NCBI RefSeq assembly: GCF_003664185.1
Contig: NZ_RCCS01000006.1
Location: 1-64,000, forward strand
Direction: 5' to 3'
Length of the DNA stretch: 64,000 nt
Source: Tenacibaculum discolor
GTDB taxonomy: Bacteria > Bacteroidota > Bacteroidia > Flavobacteriales > Flavobacteriaceae
Part shown: positions 1-10,000 of the stretch, piece after piece
Layout: every line of letters starts with the position of its first letter
Position numbering within the stretch: the stretch's first letter is position 1
Program-made: the position numbers and the translations under genes
The notes under the pieces: generated by a model
Database searches by the model: none
Told to the model about the DNA's origin: nothing
The model's input: only the letters and a program-made list of their open reading frames with translations

Positions 1-2279
1 CAGAATTTGTGGAGACTTTACCAGCAGCAGAAATCACAGTAAGTTGTGATAACATTCCAGTAATGGAAACCTTAACAGCAACCGATAATTGTGATGCTTC
101 TGTAACAGTAATTCCGAGTGAAGTAACCAGTGGAGATGATGACGCATGTGGATCAGAATACTTGATTACTAGAAAATGGACAGTATCAGATTGTTCAGGA
201 AACACTACAACACATATTCAGGTAATTACAGTAGAAGATACTACAGCACCAGAATTTGTGGAGACTTTACCAGCAGCAGAAATCACTGTAAGTTGTGATA
301 ACATTCCAGTGATGGAAACCTTAACAGCAACCGATAATTGTGATGCTTCTGTAACAGTAATTCCAAGTGAAGTAACCAGTGGAGATGATGACGCATGTGG
401 ATCAGAATACTTAATTACTAGAAAATGGACAGTATCAGATTGTTCAGGAAACACGACAACACATATTCAGGTAATTACAGTAGAAGACACTACAGCGCCA
501 GAATTTGTGGAGACTTTACCAGCAGCAGAAATCACAGTAAGTTGTGATGCAGTTCCAGCAGCAGTAGTTTTAACAGCAACCGATAATTGTGATACTTCTG
601 TAACAGTAAATTATTCAGAAGAATTTGCAGGACAGGATGATGAATGTGCATCAGTATATACAATCACAAGAACATGGACAGTACAAGATTGTGCGGGTAA
701 TACTACATCACATACTCAAGTAGTGACAGTAGAAGACACTACAGCACCAGTATTTGTAGAGGAATTATCAGCAGATGTAACAGTAAGTTGTGATGTAGTT
801 CCAGCAGCAGTAGTTTTAACAGCAACCGATAATTGTGATACTTCCGTAACAGTAAATTACTCAGAAGAATTTACAGGACAGGACGATGAATGTGCATCAG
901 TATATACAATCACAAGAACATGGACAGTACAAGATTGTGCGGGTAACAGCACATCACATACTCAAGTAGTGACAGTAGAAGACACTACAGCACCAGTATT
1001 TGTAGAGGAATTATCAGCAGATGTAACAGTAAGTTGTGATGTAGTTCCAGCAGCAGTAGTTTTAACAGCAACCGATAATTGTGATACTTCCGTAACAGTA
1101 AATTACTCAGAAGAATTTACAGGACAGGACGATGAATGTGCATCAGTATATGCAATTACAAGAACATGGGAAGTACAAGATTGTGCGGGTAATACTACAT
1201 CACATACTCAGGTAGTGACAATAGAAGATACAATAGCACCAGAGTTTGTAGGAGAATTACCAACAGATGTAACAGTAAGTTGTGATGCTATTCCTGAAGC
1301 TGTAACATTGACAGGAACAGATAATTGTAATTCTGAAGTAATAGTTGTATATTCAGAAGAGCTTTCTGGACAAGAAGAAGGATGTGCTTCAGAGTATACA
1401 ATTACTAGAACATGGGAAGTACAAGATTGTGCAGGTAACAGCACATCACATACTCAAGTTATAACAATAGAAGATAATGAAGCACCAACCTTGGTATCAA
1501 CATTAGAAGATATAACAGTAGAGTGTGATAATGTTCCTGAGGTTCCAACTTTAGAGTTCACAGATAATTGTTCTTCAAATGTAACACAAACAAATTTTGA
1601 AGAAACAAGCACATTTGATGGAAGCGATAGTGACTATACAATAACTAGAACATGGACAGTTACAGATGACTGTGGAAATGTAGCAGACTTTACACAATAT
1701 ATAACAGTAACTGTAAAGACATCAGTAACTGAAATAGCAGACTCAAGATGTATTGATGATGGAACGATTGATTTGAATGACTATTTAGCAAATCAAAGTG
1801 AAGATGGAACTTGGGAAGTAACTCAAGGAAGTGTAACATTATCTGATGATGGAAGTTTTGATCCGTCAGGATTAAACTTAGGAGATTACATATTTACATA
1901 TACATCACCAAATAATGGATGTTTAACATCAACAAAAGTTACAATTAATATAAACGACGATTGTATAGTATTACCATGTGGACAAGAAGATGTGGTAATA
2001 TCTAAAGCAGTAACCCCTAATGGAGATTCATGGAATGAATTTTTCGAAGTTACAGGAGTAGAATCCTGTGGATTCATAGTTAATGTAAAAATATTTAACC
2101 GTTGGGGAGCTAAAGTTTTTGAATCAAACAATTATGCAAATAATTGGAACGGAGTTTCAGACGGAGCTACGTTTGGAGGAGCTGAAAGACTACCAGCCGG
2201 TACATATTACTACATTGTAATATTAGAAAATAGTGGTTTAAAACCATTTACAGGAGCAATTTACTTAGGAACCAAATAA
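1..2279 (+). CDS. Repeat adhesin with type IX (type B) sorting domain, 5' truncated
   Basis: The reading frame is open from the first full codon (base 3), so this is the 3' end of a larger gene; the GTG at 9 is an internal valine codon, not a start. It holds seven tandem beta-sandwich (HYR/Ig-like) units of 82-83 residues, each with a TDNC-type motif, a DC(S/A)GN motif and about four cysteines. After a non-repeat linker, the last ~90 residues (from AVTPNGDSWN through NRWG to the end) match the gliding-motility-associated C-terminal domain, the type B signal for type IX secretion. The product should be exported and held on the cell surface, as SprB-like adhesins are. PorP/SprF and OmpA genes follow 10 and 11 bases apart, the usual partners of such adhesins. 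Family is clear; ligand and full length cannot be seen. Confidence 0.9.
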   Translation, partial: EFVETLPAAEITVSCDNIPVMETLTATDNCDASVTVIPSEVTSGDDDACGSEYLITRKWTVSDCSGNTTTHIQVITVEDTTAPEFVETLPAAEITVSCDNIPVMETLTATDNCDASVTVIPSEVTSGDDDACGSEYLITRKWTVSDCSGNTTTHIQVITVEDTTAPEFVETLPAAEITVSCDAVPAAVVLTATDNCDTSVTVNYSEEFAGQDDECASVYTITRTWTVQDCAGNTTSHTQVVTVEDTTAPVFVEELSADVTVSCDVVPAAVVLTATDNCDTSVTVNYSEEFTGQDDECASVYTITRTWTVQDCAGNSTSHTQVVTVEDTTAPVFVEELSADVTVSCDVVPAAVVLTATDNCDTSVTVNYSEEFTGQDDECASVYAITRTWEVQDCAGNTTSHTQVVTIEDTIAPEFVGELPTDVTVSCDAIPEAVTLTGTDNCNSEVIVVYSEELSGQEEGCASEYTITRTWEVQDCAGNSTSHTQVITIEDNEAPTLVSTLEDITVECDNVPEVPTLEFTDNCSSNVTQTNFEETSTFDGSDSDYTITRTWTVTDDCGNVADFTQYITVTVKTSVTEIADSRCIDDGTIDLNDYLANQSEDGTWEVTQGSVTLSDDGSFDPSGLNLGDYIFTYTSPNNGCLTSTKVTININDDCIVLPCGQEDVVISKAVTPNGDSWNEFFEVTGVESCGFIVNVKIFNRWGAKVFESNNYANNWNGVSDGATFGGAERLPAGTYYYIVILENSGLKPFTGAIYLGTK
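9..1739 (+). repeat. Seven in-frame tandem repeats of 249/246 bp in the adhesin gene
   Basis: Units begin at 9, 258, 507, 756, 1002, 1248 and 1494; the first three steps are 249 bp and the next three 246 bp. Units 1 and 2 encode identical amino acids and differ by only about seven synonymous base changes; units 4 and 5 are also nearly identical, while units 6 and 7 are more diverged. The array probably continues upstream of the window. Confidence 0.92.
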
Positions 2280-2289
2280 TATTATAGCT

Positions 2290-3228
2290 ATGAACCATAA
2301 TTACAAACTATTACAGGCAGTTATTGTACTGTTTTTTACAACAGTTTTAACAGTTCAATCACAACAGTTACCACAGTTTACTCAGTATATGTATAATACA
2401 ATTTCTATTAATCCAGCCTATGCAGGAAGTAGACAAGTATTGAGTATTGTGGGGTTACATAGAAGCCAGTGGGCGGGATTAGATAGAGCACCAGAAACGC
2501 AAACACTATCTATTCACACTCCTCTTAGAAATGATAAAATAGGATTAGGATTATCATTTATAAATGATCAATTAGGATATGAAAAATTCACCTATTTATA
2601 TGGAGATTTTTCATATACCATTCAACTTAATGATGACTTAAAATTAGCCTTTGGACTTAAAGCAGGGTTTACACAATATAATATTGATGATGCTTTAATA
2701 GCAGCCGAAGGTTCAGATCCAGGGATTTCAGGAATTCAAAATAGATGGGAACCAAATATAGGTAGTGGATTGCTACTACATACCAATAAATGGTATGTAG
2801 GGCTTTCTGCCCCAAGATTATTGAATATAGATCATAATGATTTAGAAATTAATGGAATTAATTACGGAGTTGTAGATAAAGTAAGTTATTACTTAACAGG
2901 AGGGTATGTTTTTGATGTAAGCGATAACGTAAAATTCAAGCCTTCTACATTATTAAAAGCAACCAATGGAGCACCGTTATCATACGATATCACAGCAAAC
3001 TTTTTATTCAATGAAAAATTTTGGTTAGGAGGTTCGTATAGAATTAATGAAGATACAGGAGCTTTAGGAGCATTAGTAGATTTTCAAGTATCACGACAGT
3101 TCCGAGTAGGTTATGCGTATGAATACCCATTATCAGATATTAATCAGTATTCAAATGGAACACACGAAATACTATTGATGTTTGAATTGCATAAAGTAAA
3201 TAGAGTTAAATCTCCTAGATATTTTTAA
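2290..3228 (+). CDS. PorP/SprF family type IX secretion outer-membrane protein
   Basis: 312 residues with a signal peptide (hydrophobic stretch ending near VQSQQ), then the family hallmark QFTQYMYN and INPAYAGS, followed by an aromatic, beta-barrel-like sequence. PorP/SprF proteins are outer-membrane barrels that work with the type IX secretion machinery; SprF-type copies sit directly after the adhesin gene they help deliver or anchor. Here it starts 10 bases after the truncated adhesin stop and is followed 11 bases later by an OmpA-family gene, so the three are probably one operon. Length matches the family (about 300-330 residues). Which adhesin it serves is inferred from position. Confidence 0.93.
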   Translation: MNHNYKLLQAVIVLFFTTVLTVQSQQLPQFTQYMYNTISINPAYAGSRQVLSIVGLHRSQWAGLDRAPETQTLSIHTPLRNDKIGLGLSFINDQLGYEKFTYLYGDFSYTIQLNDDLKLAFGLKAGFTQYNIDDALIAAEGSDPGISGIQNRWEPNIGSGLLLHTNKWYVGLSAPRLLNIDHNDLEINGINYGVVDKVSYYLTGGYVFDVSDNVKFKPSTLLKATNGAPLSYDITANFLFNEKFWLGGSYRINEDTGALGALVDFQVSRQFRVGYAYEYPLSDINQYSNGTHEILLMFELHKVNRVKSPRYF

Positions 3229-3239
3229 AAAGCATAGTT

Positions 3240-5117
3240 ATGAAGACAAAAATTACACTTTTAATCTTAATTTTTTCATTCTCTTATTCATTTTCTCAGA
3301 AAAGAGTAGCAGATAAGTTCTTTAGGGATTATGCTTATGTAAAAGCAGCTGAATTTTATGAAAGCGCAGTGAAAAAAGGAGATAGTACTACATATACGTT
3401 AGCAAGACTTGGTGATTGCTATTATAACAATTCAGATTCAAAAAAAGCAGCTCATTGGTATCAATTAGCATCAGAAAGTGAAGAAGGGTTGAGTAATGAA
3501 AATATTCATAGATACGTACAAGCATTAAGAAGTATTGGTGAATATGAAAAAGCAGATGAATGGTTACAAAAATTACCTGACGCTAAAGGGAGTTTATCAA
3601 AAGAAGATTATGAAAAACTCATGACCTTAAATAATGATACGATTAATATCTATAATCTAGAGGTAAATACTAAAAACTCGGATTTTGGACCTTATGTAAC
3701 AGGAAATAAATTTGTTTTTTCATCAGCAAAAAACAATGAAGGCAAAATTTATGAATGGAATAATGAGCCTTATTTAGATTTATATGAAGCGAAAATAAAT
3801 GTAGAGAATGGAATAAAAACTATAGAAGATGTAGTGCCAATTACATCCTCAAAAATTAACACAAGTTTTCATGAATCAAGTGTAGCTATTACAAAAGATG
3901 GTACCACAATGTACTTTACCAGAAATAACTTAAATAAAAGAGATAAGTTAGATTATGATAAAGAAGGAACATCTCACTTAAAAATATATAAAGCTACATT
4001 GATTAATGGGCAATGGGATAATATTGAAGAACCATCATTTAATGATGAAGTATATTCAAGCGGACACCCTGCATTAAGTCCAGATGAAAAAACACTGTAT
4101 TTTACGTCAGATAGACCAGGAGGATATGGTTTTACTGATATTTATAAAGTTGCTATTTTATCAGATGGAACTTATGGAGATCCTGTAAATATGGGTGATA
4201 AAATTAATACTATTGGTAGAGAAATGTTTCCTTTTGTAGCAAAAGATTACACACTATATTTTTCTTCAGATGGATATGCAAATTTAGGACTGTTAGATAT
4301 TTATAAGTCTAGCTTATTAAATAATAACTCATCAGAAGTAAAAAACTTAGGAGCACCTTTTAATAGTGGTTATGACGACTTTGCCTTCTTTTTAAATGAA
4401 GATAATAAAACAGGATATTTTTCATCAAATAGACCAGGAGGAAAAGGGCATGATGATATATATAGCTTCGAAAAATGTAAGCAGTTTATTTCAGGAAAAG
4501 TATTTGATAAAAAAACAAATGAGCTATTGGCAGATGCGTTAGTAGAACTAGTTGATGCTACAGGAAAAGTGTTAGAAAAAATTACAACACAAGCAGATGG
4601 ATCTTACTTTTTTGAAGTGAATTGTGGAAAGAAATATGTTCTCAGAGGATCAAAAAATGATTATAAAGATGATTTAAAAGACATATTAACGACAAATGAA
4701 GATAATAAGAATATAGAGCTAGATTTGTATTTAACACCTTTAATCATAGGTAATGAGATAGTAATTGATCCTATATTTTTTGATTTTGATAAATGGAATA
4801 TACGACCCGATGCAGCCTATGAATTAGAGCATATTGTAAGAGTTTTAAATAATAATCCAAAAATGATTATTAAAATAGAAGCTCATACCGATAGTAGGGG
4901 AAGTGATAGTTATAATGAAACTTTATCAGATAAGAGAGCTAAATCTACTAGAGATTATATTTTCTCAAGAGGAATAAATACCAATAGGATAGAAAGTGCT
5001 ATTGGTTATGGAGAAAAGCAATTAGTAAACAAATGTTCTAACGGTGTTCCTTGTACAGAAGAGGAACATCAAGAAAACCGACGATCAAAATTTATAATCA
5101 CGAACGATTATAAATAG
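3240..5117 (+). CDS. OmpA-family protein with beta-propeller and peptidoglycan-binding domain
   Basis: 625 residues. A signal peptide (to about residue 20) is followed by a TPR-like helical stretch (about 25-125), PD40/WD40-like propeller blades with repeated LSPDEKTLYFTSDRPGG and YFSSNRPGGKG motifs (about 145-410), a carboxypeptidase-regulatory-like sandwich (about 415-500) and a C-terminal OmpA/MotB domain with FDFDKWNIR and EAHTDSRGSDSYN motifs that binds peptidoglycan. The architecture is that of PorE/SprE-neighbouring OmpA proteins found after PorP/SprF in Bacteroidota. It probably tethers the surface complex to the cell wall in the periplasm. It is the last gene before a strong terminator. 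Confidence 0.92.
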   Translation: MKTKITLLILIFSFSYSFSQKRVADKFFRDYAYVKAAEFYESAVKKGDSTTYTLARLGDCYYNNSDSKKAAHWYQLASESEEGLSNENIHRYVQALRSIGEYEKADEWLQKLPDAKGSLSKEDYEKLMTLNNDTINIYNLEVNTKNSDFGPYVTGNKFVFSSAKNNEGKIYEWNNEPYLDLYEAKINVENGIKTIEDVVPITSSKINTSFHESSVAITKDGTTMYFTRNNLNKRDKLDYDKEGTSHLKIYKATLINGQWDNIEEPSFNDEVYSSGHPALSPDEKTLYFTSDRPGGYGFTDIYKVAILSDGTYGDPVNMGDKINTIGREMFPFVAKDYTLYFSSDGYANLGLLDIYKSSLLNNNSSEVKNLGAPFNSGYDDFAFFLNEDNKTGYFSSNRPGGKGHDDIYSFEKCKQFISGKVFDKKTNELLADALVELVDATGKVLEKITTQADGSYFFEVNCGKKYVLRGSKNDYKDDLKDILTTNEDNKNIELDLYLTPLIIGNEIVIDPIFFDFDKWNIRPDAAYELEHIVRVLNNNPKMIIKIEAHTDSRGSDSYNETLSDKRAKSTRDYIFSRGINTNRIESAIGYGEKQLVNKCSNGVPCTEEEHQENRRSKFIITNDYK

Positions 5118-5158
5118 TAAAATAAGTAATTAGTCTCCCGTAGAGTAGTTTTCTTTAG

Positions 5159-5194
5159 CCCCGATTCAATGCGCATATTGGATTGGGGTTTTTT
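5159..5194 (+). terminator. Terminator of adhesin-porP-ompA operon
   Basis: A 12-bp stem (CCCCGATTCAAT against ATTGGATTGGGG, with two G-T pairs) has a GCGCAT loop and is followed directly by six T on the plus strand. It lies 41 bases after the OmpA-family stop codon. On the minus strand there is no T-run, so it should act on plus-strand transcripts only. Confidence 0.85.
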
Positions 5195-5205
5195 AATTTA
5201 CTTCA

Positions 5206-5697
5206 CTATTTCTTTACAAAAATATTAGTGTAATACCATTTACCGTTAGCGCTTTTTTCAGCAGTAACTTCAAAGTGAGTATAATCACCTTCAATATTTT
5301 CTCTGTGCCCATTGCTTTTAATCCAAGCATTAACCACAGCTTCTGCAGTAGAATAGCCATAAGCTACATTTTCACCTACTTTAACAGCATCAGCATTTTC
5401 AGCTAAATACTCTTTACGTTGGTAAAAAAAGTCGTGTGAAACTTCGTCTTTTTCAATCATATAATTAGTATGATTACTTGTTTGAGACTTAATAGTTTGT
5501 AACTTGTTTAGTGAAGAAAATCCATTATCAACTCTATAAGAGTTAATTAGGTCTAAAATATCTGCTTCAATCGGTTTTTCACTGACGTTAGCTGACATTT
5601 CTGGGGTACTGTCAATTATCTCGGCTTCATTAGAAGAACAAGATGTTATTATTAGTGCACAAAACAACACCAATAACTTGAGGGGGTAGTTATTCAT
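5206..5697 (-). CDS. CAP-domain (SCP-like) lipoprotein
   Basis: 163 residues from the ATG at 5697, chosen because it puts a lipobox (ITSC, Cys20) at the end of a normal lipoprotein signal; a start nine codons upstream (5724) is possible but would lengthen the signal. The rest is a CAP/CRISP/SCP domain: DLINSYRVDNG at the start, SHDFF, GENVAYG, the WIKSNGHRENI helix and a T-H-F strand end. Bacterial CAP lipoproteins are exported and their exact activity is generally unknown. The gene stands alone on the minus strand, converging on the OmpA-family operon, with a near-consensus -7 box (TATCTTTA) upstream. Confidence 0.87.
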   Translation of the reverse strand: MNNYPLKLLVLFCALIITSCSSNEAEIIDSTPEMSANVSEKPIEADILDLINSYRVDNGFSSLNKLQTIKSQTSNHTNYMIEKDEVSHDFFYQRKEYLAENADAVKVGENVAYGYSTAEAVVNAWIKSNGHRENIEGDYTHFEVTAEKSANGKWYYTNIFVKK

Positions 5698-5809
5698 GAT
5701 TATAGGGGTTAAGGGGTTAATCAAAAAACGGTGTAAAGATATAACGAAAACTCAACACAAAACAAGTTAATTGTATGAATTTGAGGTAAAAAGGGGGTTT
5801 TTCCTGTGA

Positions 5810-6247
5810 CTAGATAGCTTGTTTTATAAAGTCTTCATACTCGTAAAAAAAGAGTTCAAACTGTGTCATAGTTTCAACATAAAACTCATAACAATCTCGC
5901 CAAGTATCTTTATTATAAATGCTAAATTTCTTATCAAAAGGAACATAAACTCTACGAATAATTTTATGACTATCTAATTCAAAACTATCATCAAATATAA
6001 CTTCAGGTAAATACTCACTTTCCAATATCTTCTTTAAAGAAAGCAATTGATCATAAAGCAATTCATTAGCAATATCTTCAGGATGTTCAAAATCTAAACA
6101 AACAGAAGCTTTTTTTCTATCGGCTTGAAATTTAAAAGCAAATCCTTTTATTTTGGTATTGTATAACAACCATTTTCTTGGAAAGGACTTTCCAAAACTT
6201 GTCCAAAACTCTTTACGTAAACGAGCAGATTCTTCTTTACTAAACAC
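5810..6247 (-). CDS. DUF4268 domain-containing protein
   Basis: 145 residues, beginning FSKEESARLRKEFWTSFGKSFPRKW, which is typical of the flavobacterial DUF4268 family; the whole protein is that domain. The start codon is GTG: the sequence TAGTG shares the G of the upstream miaE stop (TAG) with the GTG start, a one-base overlap that points to translational coupling. No catalytic motif can be recognised by eye and the function of the family is not known. It is cytosolic (no signal or membrane segment), acidic and aromatic-rich in the C-terminal half. Family assignment is from recall of the N-terminal motif. Confidence 0.82.
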   Translation of the reverse strand: MFSKEESARLRKEFWTSFGKSFPRKWLLYNTKIKGFAFKFQADRKKASVCLDFEHPEDIANELLYDQLLSLKKILESEYLPEVIFDDSFELDSHKIIRRVYVPFDKKFSIYNKDTWRDCYEFYVETMTQFELFFYEYEDFIKQAI

Positions 6248-6828
6248 TATCCGTGGACTTTTGCAGTTTTACCTCTTTCACGCATCATTTCAGCTTCAAA
6301 AGCCAATAAATCTTCCCATTTTTTATCAACTATTTCACGATCCATATACTTACGAGCATACCCTAAAAATAAGGTATAATGATTTGCTTCAGAAACCATT
6401 AAATCTATATAGAATTTTGATAATTCTTCATCTTCCATATTATCAGCAAAAACCTTAAAACGCTCACAGCTACGTGCTTCTATTAAGGCAGCAACCAAAA
6501 GTCGATGAATTAAAGCTTCGTTTCTATTTTTGGTATGTGGGAAGAATTTTTGCAATTTTAAAGCATAGTCATTTTTAGTAGCTTGTCCTAAAACCATACC
6601 TCGTTCTACCATGATGTTATGTACCATTCTAAAATGTTCCATTTCTTCAATGGCAATATCACTCATGTCTTTAACCAGTTCAGTTTCTTCAGAGTAATTA
6701 ATGATAATTGACACAGCGTTCGAAGCCGCTTTTTGCTCAGCAAAAGCATGATCGGTTAATAACTGTTCTAATCCATTTTTAGCAACTTCAACCCAAGAAG
6801 TTTCTGTGTCAAATTGTAATCCAAGCAT
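6247..6828 (-). CDS. miaE: tRNA-(ms2io6A37) hydroxylase
   Basis: 193 residues. MiaE is a di-iron monooxygenase that hydroxylates the isopentenyl group of ms2i6A at tRNA position 37. The ferritin-like four-helix iron ligands are visible: an early Glu (GLEQLL), the EEMEHF motif (E..EH), a later EARSCERF and the SEANHYTLF motif near the end. Length matches the family (about 190-200). It is the first gene of a two-gene unit with the DUF4268 protein, whose GTG start overlaps its stop. A near-consensus -7 box (TACTTTTA on the minus strand) lies just upstream. The assignment is secure at family level. Confidence 0.92.
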   Translation of the reverse strand: MLGLQFDTETSWVEVAKNGLEQLLTDHAFAEQKAASNAVSIIINYSEETELVKDMSDIAIEEMEHFRMVHNIMVERGMVLGQATKNDYALKLQKFFPHTKNRNEALIHRLLVAALIEARSCERFKVFADNMEDEELSKFYIDLMVSEANHYTLFLGYARKYMDREIVDKKWEDLLAFEAEMMRERGKTAKVHG

Positions 6829-7083
6829 AATGTATTATTGAGGTTGTAAAAGTAAAAAATATAAGTACTAATTGTATACTAAATAGCCTAAAAATAGCTA
6901 GATTTGTTGTTAAAAAAAACTCTTAAGAAAATTGCTTAAAAATATTGATTCGTAATAACGAATACTAAATGAATTGCTACAAATTCTAAATAGATAATCT
7001 TTTCAAAAGATTTTTCAGTAGTTTTAGGTAAAATTGAGAAAGACAAAACTCCTAAGGAAATGAAATCACAGTTATTTAAAAAA

Positions 7084-10000
7084 ATGAAAAAAATTATTGG
7101 GGCTTTTACATTAATATTTTTGATGCTTATCGCAAACTCATGTAAAAAGTCTATTGTTACGGAAAGTAACGTTAATGAGTTTAGCGAGTATATTAGTGTT
7201 TTTCCAGATAAATTAATATCGGTAACTCCAAACTTAAAATTTGTATTAAAAAAGAAGGTAACTACAAATTTCGAGGCTACAGAAGTTATTACTACCAAAC
7301 CAGCTATAAAAGGAGAAGTAGTTTTAAATGACAACGAACTAGTTTTTGTCCCTGCTGAAAAATTAAAAAGTAATCAAGAATATTCTATAACACTCCATTT
7401 ATCAAAATTATATGAAGATGTTGATGAGAATTTAGAAGACTTTACTGTTAATGTAAAAACAAAAGAGCTATTATTTAATGTCTCTTTACAGTCTCCAAGC
7501 GTTTATAATAAAAACCTATATGCAGTTGAAGGAGAGTTGATAGCTAGTGATATAATTGAAACAGAGAAAGTATCATCTTTGGTAAAAGCTACATACAACG
7601 GAAAAGCAAAACCTATAAAATTTAGTACTGTAGGAAAAGTAAGTTCTAAAGTTTATTTTAAAATAGATAGTATACAACGTTTTGAAGATGATAAACAGTT
7701 AAAGGTTGAATGGACTGGAGCTCCGGTTCAATCAGAATCTAAAGGAAGTAGAGAAGTAACTATTACAGGAAAAAATAACTTTAAAGTATTAAGCGTAGAA
7801 GTTATTGATACAGACAAACAGCACATAGAGATAAGTTTTTCTGACCCATTACAAAAATCACAAAACATAAAAGGATTAATTCAGTTTTTAAACACTCAAA
7901 AAAGAGCTTTTACATACAAGGTAAACAGTAATAAAGTAACTGTATACCCTAAATCATCATTTAGGCAAAAAGTTGATATAGAAATTTTCAAAGGAATTAA
8001 GAGTACTGATGGTTATGCTTTGAAAGAAAATACCATTAAAACAGTGTATTTTGAAGAATTAAAACCAGCAGTAAAGTTTATAAAAAGTGGATCTATACTT
8101 CCAAATTCTAATAACTTAAAAATAAATTTTAGTGCAGTAAACCTAAAAGCAGTTGATGCAACTGTCTATAAAGTTTATAAAGAAAATGTACTACAATTTT
8201 TACAGTACAATAATTTAAGTAATCAAGGAAACCTACGTTATGTGGGGCGTCCAGTAGCTAAATATACAGTAAATCTAGGTAATCAAGGATTAGATTTAAG
8301 TAAAGAAAATGCTTTTGCTATTGATTTAGCTGAAATAGTAAAAGTGGAGAATGGAGCAATGTATAGAGTTGAGTTTTCTTTTAACAAAGACTATTCAAAT
8401 TATAAATGTGATGAAGGTGCTTCAACCAAAACCATAGTTTTTGGAAAAAAAGAAATAGACACTAAAAGTTATGATAGTCCTAATTATTATGATGATTACT
8501 ATTATGATTATAACTGGAGAGATAGAGAAAATCCTTGTACAACTTCATACTATTACAATAAAAATATTAGCACAAACATTTTAGCTACGAATATTGGTGT
8601 TATAGTAAAAAAAGGAAACAATAATAAAATAGTAGCAGCAGTTACAGATATACTTACTACTAATGTTATTGAAGGTGCTAAAGTAACTTTATACAACCTA
8701 CAAAAACAAGAAGTAGCTTCAGCTACAACTAATAAAGAAGGTGTAGTTTCTTTTTCTGATGTAACAAATGCCTTTTTTGCAGTAGTTACTAAAAATAATA
8801 ACACAACTTACATAAAATTAAAAGATGGAGAAGCACTTTCAATGAGTAAGTTTGATGTTTCTGGTGTAAAATTGCAAGAAGGAATTAAAGGATATATCTA
8901 TGGAGAACGAGGAGTGTGGCGACCAGGAGATCAATTATTCTTAACATTTATCTTGAATGATAACGCGAATCCAATTCCAGAGGAGCACCCAATAAAATTT
9001 GAATTAATAAATCCAAGAGGAAAGATAATCGATAGAAAAGTACTTCCAAAAAAAATAAACAATGTATATGCATACGCTCCAGTAACAAATCCAGAAGCTA
9101 TTACTGGTAATTGGAAAGTACGTGTAAGTGTTGGAGGAGCTGTTTTCAACAAAACATTAAAAGTTGAAACCATAAAACCGAATCGATTAAAGATTAAACT
9201 AGCTACAGATTCAGAATTTATTAAAGCAAATTCAACTATTACAGGAAATGTAGAAGTAAAGTGGTTGCATGGAGCAATAGCAAGAGGTTTAAAGTTAGAT
9301 ATCAACGGAAAATTCTCACAAACCAACACAGAGTTTCCAAAATTTAAAAACTATAATTTTGATGATGTAACTCGTAGATTTGGAACTGAAGAATTTAAAG
9401 TTTTAAAAGGGAATTTAAGTAGCGAAGGAACTACTAAATTTTCAGTAAAGCCTAAATTAGATAGTAAAGCTCCAGGAATGCTAAGAGCGAGCTTTATAAC
9501 CAAAGTGTATGAAAATGGAGGAGACTTCAGTACTGATGTATTTTCTAACAAAGTGTCACCGTATACTTCATATGTAGGGTTGCAAGATGCTGAAGAACCA
9601 CAATCTAAAAACTATTTATTTACAGATGAAGAATATACATTTAATGTAGCTTCAGTAAATGAAGATGGGGTAGGAGTAACAAATAGTTTAGAAGTAAACG
9701 TATATAAGTTATCATGGCGTTGGTGGTGGAGTACTTCTGATAACGGTTTATCTAGTTATGACGGTACACGTTATCATGAACCTTATAAAAAACTAAAAGT
9801 AACTACAAACGCAAATGGTAAAGGAACCTTTAAATTAAAGGTTGATGAAAACGATTGGGGACGTTATTTAATAAAAGTAAAAGATTCAAAAAGTAAGCAC
9901 GTTACCTCAAATGTAGTGTATTTTGATTGGCCTTCTTGGTATGCTAAGAAAAAAGGAAACCAAGATAAGAGCAACGCTACGATGTTGATATTTACAACCG

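Noticed and set aside
9..11. GTG as the start codon of the first gene
   Set aside because: The frame is open to the first base of the window and the repeat before it is in phase, so this codon is an internal valine.
6153..6458. Plus-strand reading frame opposite miaE and DUF4268
   Set aside because: It is antisense to two recognised genes, with no domain or promoter.
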